The notes under the pieces are model-generated. The model had not been told where the DNA came from. It saw only the letters and a program-made list of their open reading frames with translations, and searched no databases. Below, one piece after another: positions 11,200 to 22,459 of a DNA stretch of 64,000 nt (the first letter of the stretch is position 1; each line of letters starts with the position of its first letter). Source of the DNA: Zanthoxylum bungeanum (lineage: Eukaryota; Streptophyta; Magnoliopsida; Sapindales; Rutaceae); contig SKCR01025325.1 in NCBI GenBank assembly GCA_019454045.1, positions 62,001 through 126,000 of the forward strand, given 5' to 3'. The position numbers were made by a program, and so were the translations under genes.

Positions 11200-14055
11200 T
11201 GTCCATTTCTGAAAAAAATCTATATCTGAAAGATCTGTTCTGAAAACTATCTCTGAAACTGATTTCTGAAAACTGTTTTTGAAAAATTGGTCTCTGTCTC
11301 TAAAAACTTGACGTATGGGGACGTTGAGTATCACCATCCCCCCATACGCCTAACTAGAGCCAGGAATGCAAACCCATGACTTTGGGGCATTATGTATCTT
11401 CGTCGCCCAAAGCATGCCACTCTTGTCCCTGAAAGTAGTGGTTTTGGGCGTTACGTATCATCGCCCCCCAAGCCACTGAACTAGAACTGGAGGTGCAAAT
11501 CTATGCTACTCTCCAAGCTCTGAATCTAAGATCTAGAGGCATCTGTCATCCTTAGTTATTAACTAGGATCTGGGGGCGTTACGTATCGCCGTCCCCCCAG
11601 TCCTCTACATGTGCACATGTGCTCTCCGTCAATTCCATATCTGAATCAAGTTACATACTGATGTCTTTTAGAACTCAAGTTCTAAAATCATTCTTTCCAA
11701 AACTCAACATGTAACAAAACTGTCTTTTAGAAACATACTTTTCTTTAAAACAACTGAGACATTATCTGGCTAACGCCCTAAGTGCTTTAAAAATAAGTCT
11801 GATATCAAGACATATAAATAAAATGAACATTGAAAAGAAAGCTCCACCCACTATAACCAGGATCCATGGGCGTTACGCATCGCCATCCCCCTAGTCTTAG
11901 ATCCGTATCTGTCAATATGCACTATGTCTCCCTCTGGGTATACAAAATGCATATACATCATTATATCAACCCTATGATCATGTAAGTCCTGTAATGAAAT
12001 GCAATGTAATGTAATGACATAATCCATATACACAACAGCAAAGTCAACCACACTCCATTATAAGCTGGTGACATCTCACCAATCTAATACATACAAAATA
12101 GACCCGTTCCCCATTCCAACAAACGCATTTATATGAAAAATACTCGTGCGTGTCATTAAACATATCAATACAGTTCATACACTGGTTCCACACTCAGACT
12201 ATGACTAAACTGAAGTCTGGAAACTTCGTTAAATTTTTTTACAAAACTTTTACATCTCACGTACTGAAAACGCGTTCAACAAGAAAATATGTTTAACTAT
12301 GAAAATGTAATAACAGCTTGTGTTAAACTTCTCATGCTGATACTAGCTTGCTATCTGGAAACCCAACGCTGTGCATACTGTTAGAAAATTTGTTTCTATA
12401 CGTGCTCTTTTACGAATCTTATTTACAATATCTCTGAAAGCCCTTATTTCATACTTTCTACAACTCTATAACTACTGCTACATATTTCTAGGACTCTGAA
12501 ATCTATACGTATATCTATTCATATATAAATATACATTCAGTTATTACACCTTGTCTACCTAAGGAAAGATCACAATGAGGTATTTACATGTGGTCCATGC
12601 TATTCTTTCTTTGTCTTTCTCCATCTGTAACACAAAATTCGGATGGTTAAGGTCGTTAATCATAGAAACTTACTTGGAACATAAACTCACATGCTTTCCG
12701 AGAAAACCCAAATTATATCTGTTTTCATTGATTTTAGTTTCATTTCTCATAATACATCCAATACTCATATAACATCATTATACATTGTTCTATGTCAATC
12801 CTATAGCTCAAACATGCAATTTACGCATTTTTGATAAATCTTCTGAAACATTTCCGAAAATGATACGGAAGGATCCTAGCCCTCCAAACCGTTCTGGAAT
12901 TACTCAAATTCTATTGTTTCACCATAATTAACCTATATCATTAATTACGTTCATCAAAGAACAAAATGCGTGTGAAACCCGATTTTACCGGAAATTCTCT
13001 TTACTTATCGAATCGATCACATTTGCTCCGATTTCTCTCGAATTCTACCCTATACACATATTCAATATACTTACGCTCAAACAAATAAATTTAGATCATT
13101 ACTACTCTACGAAGCTACTGGAAACATCCAAATATTTAGCGGAAAACTTCAAATTAGCGACTTTTTACCGAGAGCTCTTACCAAGATTTCGATGACATAT
13201 ACGGAGTCCTAACGATCCCACGAACGCATTAGAATCGACAGAATTCTGATCGGAGCTACTATTCATTTGATGTTACTATTCACTAGCACATTTTCTCCTT
13301 GTTTTTTGTGCAATTGTGTATGGATCAGAAATATCATCACCGCCATCTTGTAGTACTCTCTGAGAGCTTCAATTTGGCAGATGGCTTGGGTCATGAAACG
13401 AAGCGAGGAGCCGGGATCGATAAACACACTTCTGTGATTTTTTCCTTCTCTTTCTCGTCGCTCCGGCCGCCCAATAAGGAATCGCCGGCCACCACGTGGC
13501 TGGCCTGGTGGAGACGAAGCCGCCGGTGCCGGCGCGAACCGCCGGAGGTGGCCGATCGACCATGCGCCGGCCACACCTTCCTTTCTCTCTCTTCTCCTCC
13601 GTCTCTCGTATTTCTTCCCTGTTTTTTTTAAAGATGAACAGTAATATATAGTCTCATTCTTCCAAAAATTTCTAAATTGCCCACACTTAGAAGGGTAATT
13701 TCAGAAATAAGCTATTTTGAAGTCCCTCTCAAGTGATTTTGAAAATGTGTTCAACATAAAAGTTGTTCGTCTCAGAAAAATGAATCCGACAATTCAAGAA
13801 TCAACACAATCGAAGTTCATTTGCAATCTTTATTGCCAAAAGAAGATACTTTTACGCGTATAATGATAAAATCAGAGATCGTGTAACCGGTTCTCGAAAC
13901 CACGCGTTTTCCAATGCGATGAATCCTCACTCTAAAATATTCCCACCTATTTTCCAACACATAAAATCTAATTTTATAATATTAGTCAGTTCCAAATTCC
14001 AAACTTCAATTCAGAAAGTTTATATAATTGTTTAGAAAATATTCTGGATATTACA
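11200..14055 (-). repeat. Long LTR (2.86 kb) next to minus-strand primer site
   Basis: On the minus strand it begins TGTAATATCCAG and ends TGGACA immediately before the primer site at 11186-11199. The start, the length and the initiator-Met primer site suit a Del/Tekay-type chromovirus LTR better than the TGTTGG copia family, although the leader beside it looks copia-like. Within it a GGGCGTTACGTATCGCC-like motif with a C-run recurs near 11300, 11447, 11573 and 11868. The GC-rich stretch 13390-13620 has overlapping open frames on both strands with no recognisable product. Flanking 5-mers do not match. Confidence 0.6.
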
Positions 14056-14340
14056 ATTATGTTTAATGATTTAGTTTGTTTATTGAATCTTAAGCTTAAT
14101 GCTTCTTGTTGCCTGATCAACAATAAGATTGATGTGGTAAACTTAAAATGAACTTGGAAAAGAGATTTTAGGTTTCATCCTTAAATTCAATAGCTCACGA
14201 TCTCACCTTAGGGTAGATATATCTAAAGTATATTTCCTTCTAGGATAGACATATAACTGTCAGGCGGGGGTAGCCACAATTGGAACTTGAAACTTAATGA
14301 ATTCAGGTAACTTGGTTAACATATGATTATAGTTAATTGA
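14056..14340 (+). repeat. Gypsy LTR fragment
   Basis: This stretch matches the reverse complement of about 3500-3750 in the solo LTR, including the shared block CAGGCGGGGGTAGCCA near 14260. It is therefore a truncated relative in the opposite orientation. Neither terminus is preserved. Confidence 0.7.
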
Positions 14341-15900
14341 GTTATTTTGGGTGTTTGCATCTGACCATCGGATGAGGCTTTTGCATTTCTTAATGTTATT
14401 AAGCACTTCTGTTATTGACGAACTTGTGCGAAGAATCGTGATAATCCTATACAAGCTAGAGCGAATATTGCCACCCACTTTTTTGATGTGATGGTACATC
14501 TGGCCGTGCATTTATCATCCAAAGCTAGGAGGGGAGGTCTAGTCTATTACAGATGGATGTACCCCATTGAGAGGTAATATTAAAATTTATATATTACATT
14601 TTTAAATTTGATTTTACATTAAAATTATTAATAATGAAAATTTGTTGTGATATCTGCAGGGCTTCGGGACATTATAAATAATATGTGAAAAATAAAGCGC
14701 GTCCTGAAGGTTCAATAGCAGAGGCAGTCTTAATAAGTGAGGCAATAATATTTTGTTCGATGTACATGCACAATATTGAAACTCATTTTAATGGTCGGCC
14801 AAGAAACTATGATGGAGATGACAGTAATCACTAAGATATCACAGTGTTCATTGCAGATAATTTTGAGCATTATGTGTCAAATTGCTAAGAATTGAGGAAG
14901 CTCAACGTTCGCATTGGTTTCTATTGAGTAACTGCAATGAAGTGAAACCGTACTTAATATAAGTCTTGTCGGTACATAACTGTATTTTTATTATTGTACA
15001 TTAACGTAACTCATCTTTTTATAGGCAATATATTACCATGCTACAATGTGGTAGTGACCACAACGTTAATAGAAGACATAAAAAAGAATTTCCTCAATGT
15101 TTTGAGGCAACTGTAAGCCTTAACATTGACTATTTATTTTTATCATAACAGTAAATATTTAATGTTTTTTATATTAACACATAAATATTATCATTTGTTA
15201 GATAAACAACCAAGTGCAAAATGGTCAACTGGACTCGTCCTATTTGTTAGTTACATTGGCATATGAGCCTCAAAAGTAGGCTTACGAATACAATGGATGC
15301 GTTGTGAACGAAGTTAGATTTCATACCGAGCAGCGAGATGTTTCAAATGTCACTCAGAATTATGGAATTGTAGTACCAGAAGAACACAAATATGATATTG
15401 TTGACTTCTACAGAGTGTTGCAATCAGTCATTCAGTTGACCCAAATGATGTACAATGTTATTCGAATGCAAGTGGTTTGACACAAATGCCAGAAAAAGGA
15501 GAATTCAATTTAGTAATCATCTAACGTCAATTAATGTTCAACGTTATTGGAACAAGAATGATCCATATATTTTTTTTACCCAAGCACGGTCTGTGATATA
15601 TATATATATCTGATCCAAAACTAGGAAATGGATGAATGGTGGTAGAAACGTTTCAACATAGGGGCATTTGGGACACGTAGGAGAAAGATAATGTTGAATT
15701 TTAAGATGAAGCACAACAAGTTTCTGACAACTTTGAAGTTCTTGAACAGATATTTCATTTACCCAATATCCAAGTTCCTGGAAATATCACGTTAACTCCA
15801 GAAAATATAGATGTTGAGATAATTCCTCATTCTCAAGTTAGCGTGGAAGCAGCAAATGAGGAAAAATTCAAAGCTGAAGATGAGTTCGAGTCATGTTTTT
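14341..15900 (+). pseudogene. CACTA (En/Spm) TNPD-type transposase relic
   Basis: Broken plus-strand frames resemble the C-terminal part of plant CACTA transposases. Near 14440-14580 there is a match to the DUF4218 signature (KLERILPP-FFDVMVHLA, then YYRWMYPIER). KNKARPEGSIAEA follows near 14690-14730, after what looks like an intron. A DUF4216-like piece (VNEVRFHTEQRD, DFYRVLQ) lies near 15300-15420, and a last LG-GWMVVE-like piece near 15620-15650. Stops and frameshifts interrupt it throughout. The N-terminal catalytic half is absent, and gypsy LTR sequence abuts on the left. Family assignment is from recalled motif patterns. Confidence 0.72.
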
Positions 15901-15937
15901 GATGTGTTTGTTGTTATTTATTATTAAGTCTAACATT

Positions 15938-16175
15938 TAGCTTCGAAAAAATGTAATCGACGCTAAAAGTCTAACATTTGACGTCGATTTAAATTTCGAC
16001 GCAAAAAATTTAACTTTTAGCGTCGAAAAATATAATCGACGTAAAAAGTAAGGCTTTTAGCGTCGATTAAATTTTTTCGACGCTAAAAGTAAAAAAAAAT
16101 TAAATTTCCCTCAATAGATTACCCTAATTTTTTGTTAGCCGCCAATGTTTAGCGTCGAACATTTCGACGCTAAAA
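15938..16175. repeat. CACTA subterminal-type array of short hairpins
   Basis: Five consecutive inverted repeats are built from TTTTAGCGTCGA and its complement around AT-rich loops of roughly 8-10 bases. The best pair is near 16055-16090 and the last near 16147-16175. Repeats of this kind are typical of the ends of plant CACTA elements, where the transposase binds. No CACTA terminus was found beside it. Confidence 0.75.
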
Positions 16176-17105
16176 TGAAAATATTTTGCCGCTAAAGGGT
16201 TATTAAAATCCCTAATTCGGTTTTCCCTCTCACTTTCTGCTTATGCGAAATCAATTTCTTCTCTTCTCCTCACGATTCACACATTGATTCTGGTAAGTGT
16301 TATTTCCTAATTCGGTTTCCCTAATTCATCAATTTTCTAAGGTTGTTTTTTTCCATTGGCCGATTGTTCAAGGAGTTAGGGTTGTTTTTGTTGTTTATTT
16401 TTCGATTTTTATTTTCCTTTGTTTGGTTATTGAGAAATTTAATGGGGGAATCATGAGATTTTGCTTCTTGGGTTCTTTAGTTTTTGATGTGTTGTAAATT
16501 TTTTTCTTCTGTTGTATTCCTTGTCATGCAATTTTTTTGTGAGGAAAAGTATGATGAATTGATATTGATTATTGGCAAGATATTTCTTTTTTGTTTGGCT
16601 GATGAGAAAAAATATATTTGCTAGTAGGATGAATCTGGAAACGGGAAATTCCAGAACAACATTGATGCTGCTCTGGAACAGCAACAATGCTACTGTTTTG
16701 GAATTTCTAGAAAAGTAGCATTAAGTGTTGTGTGTGTGTGAGAGAATGATGTGGCCATATGAGTGTGTTGTTTGATTTAGGCCGTGGGGCCATTGATGTG
16801 TGAGTGTTGTTAGTGTTTATGAGATTGTTATGAAATGATGAGTATGATTTAGGAAACCCAAGAGTTAGTTTGGTATGAGCATGAATTAGGAATGAACATG
16901 ACTTAGGAATGAACATTGATGTGTGAGTGTTGTTGGTGTTATTGGTTGTTTTTATGAATAAGAGTATTTTGACTGTTCTAAAATTTGTTGTTGCTTGAGG
17001 ATTTGTCGTTGTTTGGTCCTATTGAAAAAGGTTCTTAAGATGTTTCTTTGCTTGAGGATTTGTCAATGTTTGGTCCTTTTGAAAAGGTTCTTATTGGTTG
17101 GTTGT
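16176..17105 (+). other. Probable CACTA 5' UTR and intron sequence
   Basis: A pyrimidine-rich leader near 16200-16290 is followed by a good 5' splice site, GTAAGT at 16293. The matching 3' splice site (TTTTGCAG) ends at 18445, right before an ATG, so this reads as a 5' UTR intron later enlarged by a solo LTR. It contains imperfect duplications near 16790/16911 and 16998/17052. There is no coding signal. Confidence 0.5.
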
Positions 17106-18350
17106 TGTGATATTTTATATCGTACCACAAGTGTACGGTGTCAAGTTTTAGTATAAATCAGTGAAAGAGTGTCGAACCCACAGAGATTGTGTTAACCTCG
17201 TACTAAGTACTACAATTGATAATCCTAACTTTATTTAGAAGATAAATAATAAAGATTTAATTAAATAAATAATATATAAAATAATTATATAGGTGGAACT
17301 AATACAACAGAGATTCTAGAGTCCGATTTCACCTATCTATCCCCTATGTATTTGTCATGCCAATTAATCCTTGTTCAATTATATTATTTAAAAGTCAAGA
17401 CTCCGAAAATATCAACTCCCTCTCTTGAGTATCAGTGAAAATATCATCAACTACAGATTTCAACATCTCTATAAAAATATAGTATTAACAACTCGTTACT
17501 CTTTGTGATTCTATATTAATGACTTCAAATGAACTTATATATTCTCTCGAACTCTATAAAATTCCTAGGTTATATTCTATATATCTAATCAAAATACCCT
17601 CTATCGAATGATAGATTCCAAACAAATATCATAATATTTGTGGCCAGCAAACACAAAGCATTAAACTCAAGAGAATACAAATAAACTTAAATCAAACTTT
17701 ATAATAATCAAAATACCAAAACAATGCATAGGTTCAAGCATCAATTACATCATCTTTCTCTAGAATTATTGAGTAGTTCATGACTAAAGATAAAACAATG
17801 ATAAACAAGTCATGAATCTAATGGAAATCATTATAGTTCTAAGAAACAAACAAGAAGATAAAAACCGAAATTGAATCTCTTCCTCTTCGAACGATCCGCC
17901 TTCGTCTCATTTTTTCGCTCTTCAATCCTTCTCCTCGGATCTCTCTAAAATTGAGCGTTTTGTGTTTTGTGCTGTGTATTAATTAGCCTCCCTTTTTGAG
18001 TTGTAGATGAACTAATGTATTTATAATAAAGCCTTGGGGTCATTGGACACCTAAAAACCCTACAAATTGAGGTTCTTGTGTGCACGGGGCGCTGGTCTTT
18101 GGGCGCCGCAGCGCCCAAGTCTCGGTATTTTGGCTTGTGGCGGTTTTTTCAAAATGCGTCGTGACAAATAAAACTTAATGGTCCGATGCGTCCGTATGGT
18201 CCCAAAACACGTATAAATGCCCCAAGATCCATGTATCAATGCATCCTACAAATAAAACTTAAAACAACTACAAATACATTAATGATACGGAAACTAACAA
18301 AATAGTAAGCTAAGAATGCCTGAATAAGTGGGTATAAACCGTACTTATCA
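17106..18350 (-). repeat. Solo gypsy-type LTR
   Basis: On the minus strand it starts TGATAAGTACGGTTTATACC (18350 downward) and ends in TATCACA near 17106, about 1245 bp. The ends are related to those of the 3100-5067 LTR. CACTA-type sequence lies on both sides. No clear target duplication: the right flank is ttggt and the left flank gttgt, so the lower boundary is uncertain by 2 bases. Confidence 0.75.
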
Positions 18351-18445
18351 TTGGTCGGGGTTCAGGAGTTAATTTTTATATTGCTACTGAAATTGAGGGT
18401 GTAAAACTATAATTCAAATAGTGCATTTTGATTCTTATTTTGCAG

Positions 18446-18640
18446 ATGGCACCGGGCAATCGTAAACACGATACTTCAACTCCATCTACATCTGCAAGGA
18501 CAGATGCCCCTGTTGGGGTCTCTGCTAGCACAGGTGACTCGAGTACAGCGAAGGGTCGAGGACGCACTTGTGGCCTGGGGTTGGTTAAGCACGTTAAGGC
18601 TCTCGGCCGTATCCGGTCGAGGACGCACTTGTGGCCTGCT
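18446..18640 (+). pseudogene. N-terminal fragment of a CACTA-associated protein
   Basis: An ATG directly follows a 3' splice site (18443-18445). The frame begins MAPGNRKHD and runs through a Ser/Thr-rich stretch to GRGRTCGLGLVKHVKALGRI, resembling the RGRTRGL start of plant CACTA accessory proteins. The frame then runs into gypsy-like sequence, so only about 60 residues remain. A 24-base segment is duplicated at 18554-18577 and 18615-18638. Recognition rests on a short motif, so alternatives are possible. Confidence 0.5.
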
Positions 18641-19215
18641 AACTTGATGATTTCGTCTCAAAAATTGAGATCGGATGGGTCAAACCAACCTTGATATCTC
18701 AAATTTATGCTGATTTTCCTTTCTTTGCATCGTATGGTATGATTTTTCATCTTTTTTTTTTCAACACACCTACCCTTTAAGGTAGCATTTCTCCTCATGG
18801 TGGTCCTAACACTCGCCCCATGGGTAGCTTCACGCTTATCGGTTATAGGTGGTTTCTTTTTCTTATCATACCATACATTATAATAATAGCATATTGAGAT
18901 AGACATCTAAGCAAATGGTCATTCATCGGAAAACAATTTCTTCAACTAGTCACTTTGTCAACTACTTATGTCCTTACTGCTAATAACCTGTTATTAAGTG
19001 CTTACGAGACTAACATAGATCACCTACTCAACACATCGGATAAAAATCAGTTGGGACTTATCGTTTCTAAAATTTCATCTAAAAACGAATAAATTCATCA
19101 TTAGACTATGCTTTACTATCAAGGATCAAAAACAATTTTTTTTTTCAAATTAAAAATAACATGAATTACCACTACCTGCACACATCCCCAAAATTTAAAC
19201 TTGCATTGTCCTCAA
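18641..19215 (-). mobile_element. Gypsy element fragment shared with 56740-57226
   Basis: The block around 18641-19010 matches 56740-57226 closely, including the CCTTTAAGGTAGCATTTC stretch and the TTCACGCTTATCGG stretch. Near 19185-19205, read on the minus strand, is CATTGAGGACAATG followed by a TTTGGGG-like run, typical of the region after pol in Athila/Tat gypsy elements. It contains no gene. Confidence 0.6.
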
Positions 19216-19289
19216 TGTAAGATAAATATTAAGAAGCAAAATTAAGGAACAATACTGACATGCATGGAGTTGATCAGACTCTTGTTGGT

Positions 19290-19430
19290 CAGCTGCTCGG
19301 TTGTAATTGAAAGTACCGCAAACTTCCTGGAAGTTTGCCCACATCAGAAACTTCCGCAATCTTGTTCCTAATGCCCACATCAGAAACTTCCTGTAAGTTT
19401 GCGGTACTTTCAATTACAACCGAGCAGCTG
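19290..19430. repeat. Inverted repeat with 38-base arms
   Basis: The left arm 19290-19327 and right arm 19393-19430 are complementary except at one or two positions near the loop end. The 65-base loop holds two direct copies of CCCACATCAGAAACTTCC. The right arm runs into the Athila-like gag frame, so the left arm is an inverted copy of part of that gag. Confidence 0.8.
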
Positions 19431-20010
19431 AAGAAGCAATGAGACTGCGGGTTTTTCCATATTCCCTGAAAGACAGAGCTAAAGCTTGGCTACATTCGTT
19501 ACCAACAGGTTCCATCACAACTTGGAACACTCTAGCCACCAAATTCCTTGCAAAGTACTTTCCACCAGCCATAACTGCAAAGTTGAGGAATGACATCACA
19601 TCCTTCGTGCAACAAGATTCAGAATCCCTTTGCGAAGCTTGGGAAAGATTCAAAGATTTACTCTGGAAATGTCATCATCATGAGATCGCAAAGTGGCTAC
19701 AAGTCCAAACCTTCTATAATGGACTTTCTGGAATAATGAGAACCACAATTGATGCTCCTGCTATATGAGCTTTGATGGCAAAAGGAGAAGATCAGGTCTG
19801 TGATTTAATTGAAGAAATGGCCAACAACAATTCTTTATGGCCAACAGAAAGGAGCATTATCTAAAGAATTGCAAGAATTTATGAAGTTGGAGCCAACACA
19901 TCACTGAATTCCAAGCTGGATGTGATTTGCAAAAATCTGGAAACTCTTAACATGAAGGTTAATTGTGGATCCACAAGTTCACCATTTGGAGGAGCACCTG
20001 AGTCAGAATC
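19403..20010 (+). pseudogene. Athila-type gag relic
   Basis: The plus-strand frame 19439-19768 encodes a retrotransposon gag capsid segment: LRVFPYSL-DRAKAWL, LPTGSITTW, FLAKYFPPA, then WERFKDLL and TFYNGL. This order is typical of Athila-lineage Ty3/gypsy Gag, the particle-forming protein. After a stop near 19767 similarity continues brokenly to about 20010 (DLIEEMANNN, then YEVGANTSLNSKLD). No protease or polymerase follows; LTR-like sequence does. The 5' side is fused to an inverted copy of itself. Confidence 0.75.
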
Positions 20011-21679
20011 TTTGAGTAACCACACACCCACTTCCCTTATAAAACTCAACTACCCATCTTATTTAAAAACAAAAACCTAATTTTTTTTCAATTGTTATGT
20101 GCTTAGCATGAGTGAAATAATAATAACCTGTGAATTGAAAGCTTTATTCCAGAAACCAGTGAGTAGTTAGAGAGACGAACAGAAGCGTAGAGAGAGAAAG
20201 TACAGAGGAGAGAGAAAAAGTAGGCAGGAGAGAGAAAGAAGGATTTCGACGTCGTCCGTTCATCTTTTCCGGTAAGTGACCACTCCAAGAGAATCCCCTC
20301 ACCGAGACGAAGCCAACGCCACCGGTCCGATCACCTGAAACCGCCGGACGCGCTCCCACGCACCACCGCTTCGCTTCCTCACACACGCCGTCGTGCGTGA
20401 CCGACACCTCCCGGACCAGAATCTTCCCCTCGTCGAGATACGCGAGTTTTGTACTTAGTCGTAATTTGACATGTTTATGGACCTAAATGAGTAAATTCTG
20501 ATTTTTGGTTAGTAATATGAGATAATTGGAAGTTTTAGGACTAAATTGATAATATTGGAGAGTATTGGGGTTGAATTGCAAATTTGGAAAGTTTAGGGTA
20601 AAAAACATAATTTTGGTAAAATATAGGGACCTGATCGTAATTTTACACTTTTTCCAGATTTTAGCGATGACATATAGATATAGAGAGTTTTGCGTGGATT
20701 GAGGTAAGTACACAGCATGATGATTCTCTTAACATAAATGTTTGTTGATTGATGTTTGCTATGTGAGTTATGTAATATAATATAAATATATATTTATATA
20801 TGTAATGTTGGAAAATTGACTGAGTAATTGATAGCATGAGAACGTAAATTGTGAATATAACTTCTGAGTATAAATTGTATGCTTGTAATATGAATCGAAG
20901 TATTTGAGTATTGTGTGACTTTGAGATTAGTTGATGGATGAAATGCGATGAGATGTGTTGTATTGGATGCTGTGTGAAATTGTTGTTATGCTGCCAGATT
21001 TAGTATGATAATGGTCGGATATGCGAGATTTTACGAGATTTATGCGAGATTAGCAGAGGCGTGTGGTTCAATCCCCCTCTTGCACATTTATGCGGGATTA
21101 TATGGTGGGAAACCTTGGGGGGTAAGAGAGGGACTCTCCCAATGGTTTCAATCCATTATTATACCGAATCCGGATAGCAAACCTTGTTTGATTGAGATGT
21201 GTTGTTGTGAGTTTGTTTTGCCTGAGTTAGTCTTATATATATTAATTGTTGTTTTCACATGTTAATCATTATATATTTATATATATCTATTTTGTGGGTG
21301 AGGTCATGTTGAGAGTATGAGTGTTTTTACTTACAGAGCTCTTTAAGCTCACCCCCCATTTCCCAAACATCCCAGGTAGTTCGCCAGCGCATCAGTAGCA
21401 GTATCAGTACCAGGATTTGACTCGTTTGCCACAACCGCCAGTCGGGTTGGTCCAGACATTTCTTTTTACTTTTGAGATAGGACATTTAGGATAACTTTTA
21501 TGTTTTCAGGCATTTGCTTTGGTGTATACACTTATTGGGATTCATTTGATTGCATTTTATGGAATATTATACTTCTTGCGAACTTTTGGTTCAATTGCAT
21601 GACATATAAGTGCTCAAACTGAAGTGATTCGCGGACCCATTTCTAGGGTTGGGCCCGCTCTAGGGAGGGGGTCGTGACA
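20011..21679 (+). repeat. Probable LTR ending GGGTCGTGACA; 5' boundary unclear
   Basis: The right end, GGGGGTCGTGACA at 21667-21679, is a common 3' end of plant chromovirus-type gypsy LTRs. Inside are purine-rich leader-like sequence (20150-20260), a GC-rich stretch and a region near 21050-21150 with a GGGTAAGAGAGGG block. No primer site follows: after ATTTG the RLK remnant flank begins. It may therefore be a solo LTR or a truncated copy. I could not fix the 5' end or find a matching duplication. Confidence 0.5.
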
Positions 21680-22003
21680 ATTTGTCTCTCCCAACTTTTT
21701 TTGGAAAAATCAAACTTACCGTAAATTTTCTTGGATGTTGGAAACAAGAAGCTACTTTGGTTAGTTGTAATAGTTATTCTTCCCGTGGCACTTCTTTCTT
21801 CTTATATGTTATGTCGATGTAGGAGAAAGCACAAAGAGAAAGGTCACTTTCTTTTTCCCCTTAAATCACTTTGTTATGTTTGTATGATAAGGCTTGTGAT
21901 AGAATATGTATACTCACAATTTTGAAAGTTACCGTCTTACAGAAAGAAATAATAAGGATACAAACCAGGATCTTTTACTATTTGACATAGATATGAGCAT
22001 TGC

Positions 22004-22140
22004 TAGACCCGGCCAAGGTTCCGGTTCGGAACCAGAACCAAACCGTAACCGAACCGGTTGGAACCGGAAGGGGACCGGTGGAACTGTACGGTTCCACCGG
22101 TTCGGACGGTTCCAACCGGAACCGTAGGGTTCCGACAGGA
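22004..22140. repeat. Left subterminal GGTTCCGG / GAACCGG repeats of hAT
   Basis: GGTTCCGGTTCGGAACC and related words recur in both orientations, with a mirror cluster at 24095-24225. Subterminal short repeats are the usual hAT transposase binding platform. A G-run lies at about 22170. Confidence 0.8.
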
Positions 22141-22459
22141 ACCCTATGCCCCCAACGGCTAGTAGCCGTTGGGGGGGGGGCAGGGAGCCGTTTGGCTCTC
22201 TGCCCAAATAAAAAAAATAAAAAAAATAAATTAGATTTATTATATAAAATATAAATTACTAATGTACCCTTAATAACGGTAATAAAATGGTTTTATTTAG
22301 GGGCATTTTTGGTATCAAAAAAATTCTAAAATTCTATAAATAGGATTCATTTTTCATAATTTCATCACACCAAATTCTCAACTCTCTCATTTTCTATAAA
22401 TCATTCGCATCGCAATTATTCAATTTTCTTATTTTTCTTCCTAATTTCTCAAACGAAAA

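Noticed and set aside
13263..13631. GC-rich overlapping open frames on both strands
   Set aside because: They sit inside a long LTR, have low-complexity Arg/Pro/Ser composition and no recognisable domain.
17106..18355. Target duplication for the solo LTR
   Set aside because: The flanks gttgt/tgttg and ttggt do not match at 5 bases, so none was claimed even though the LTR ends are good.
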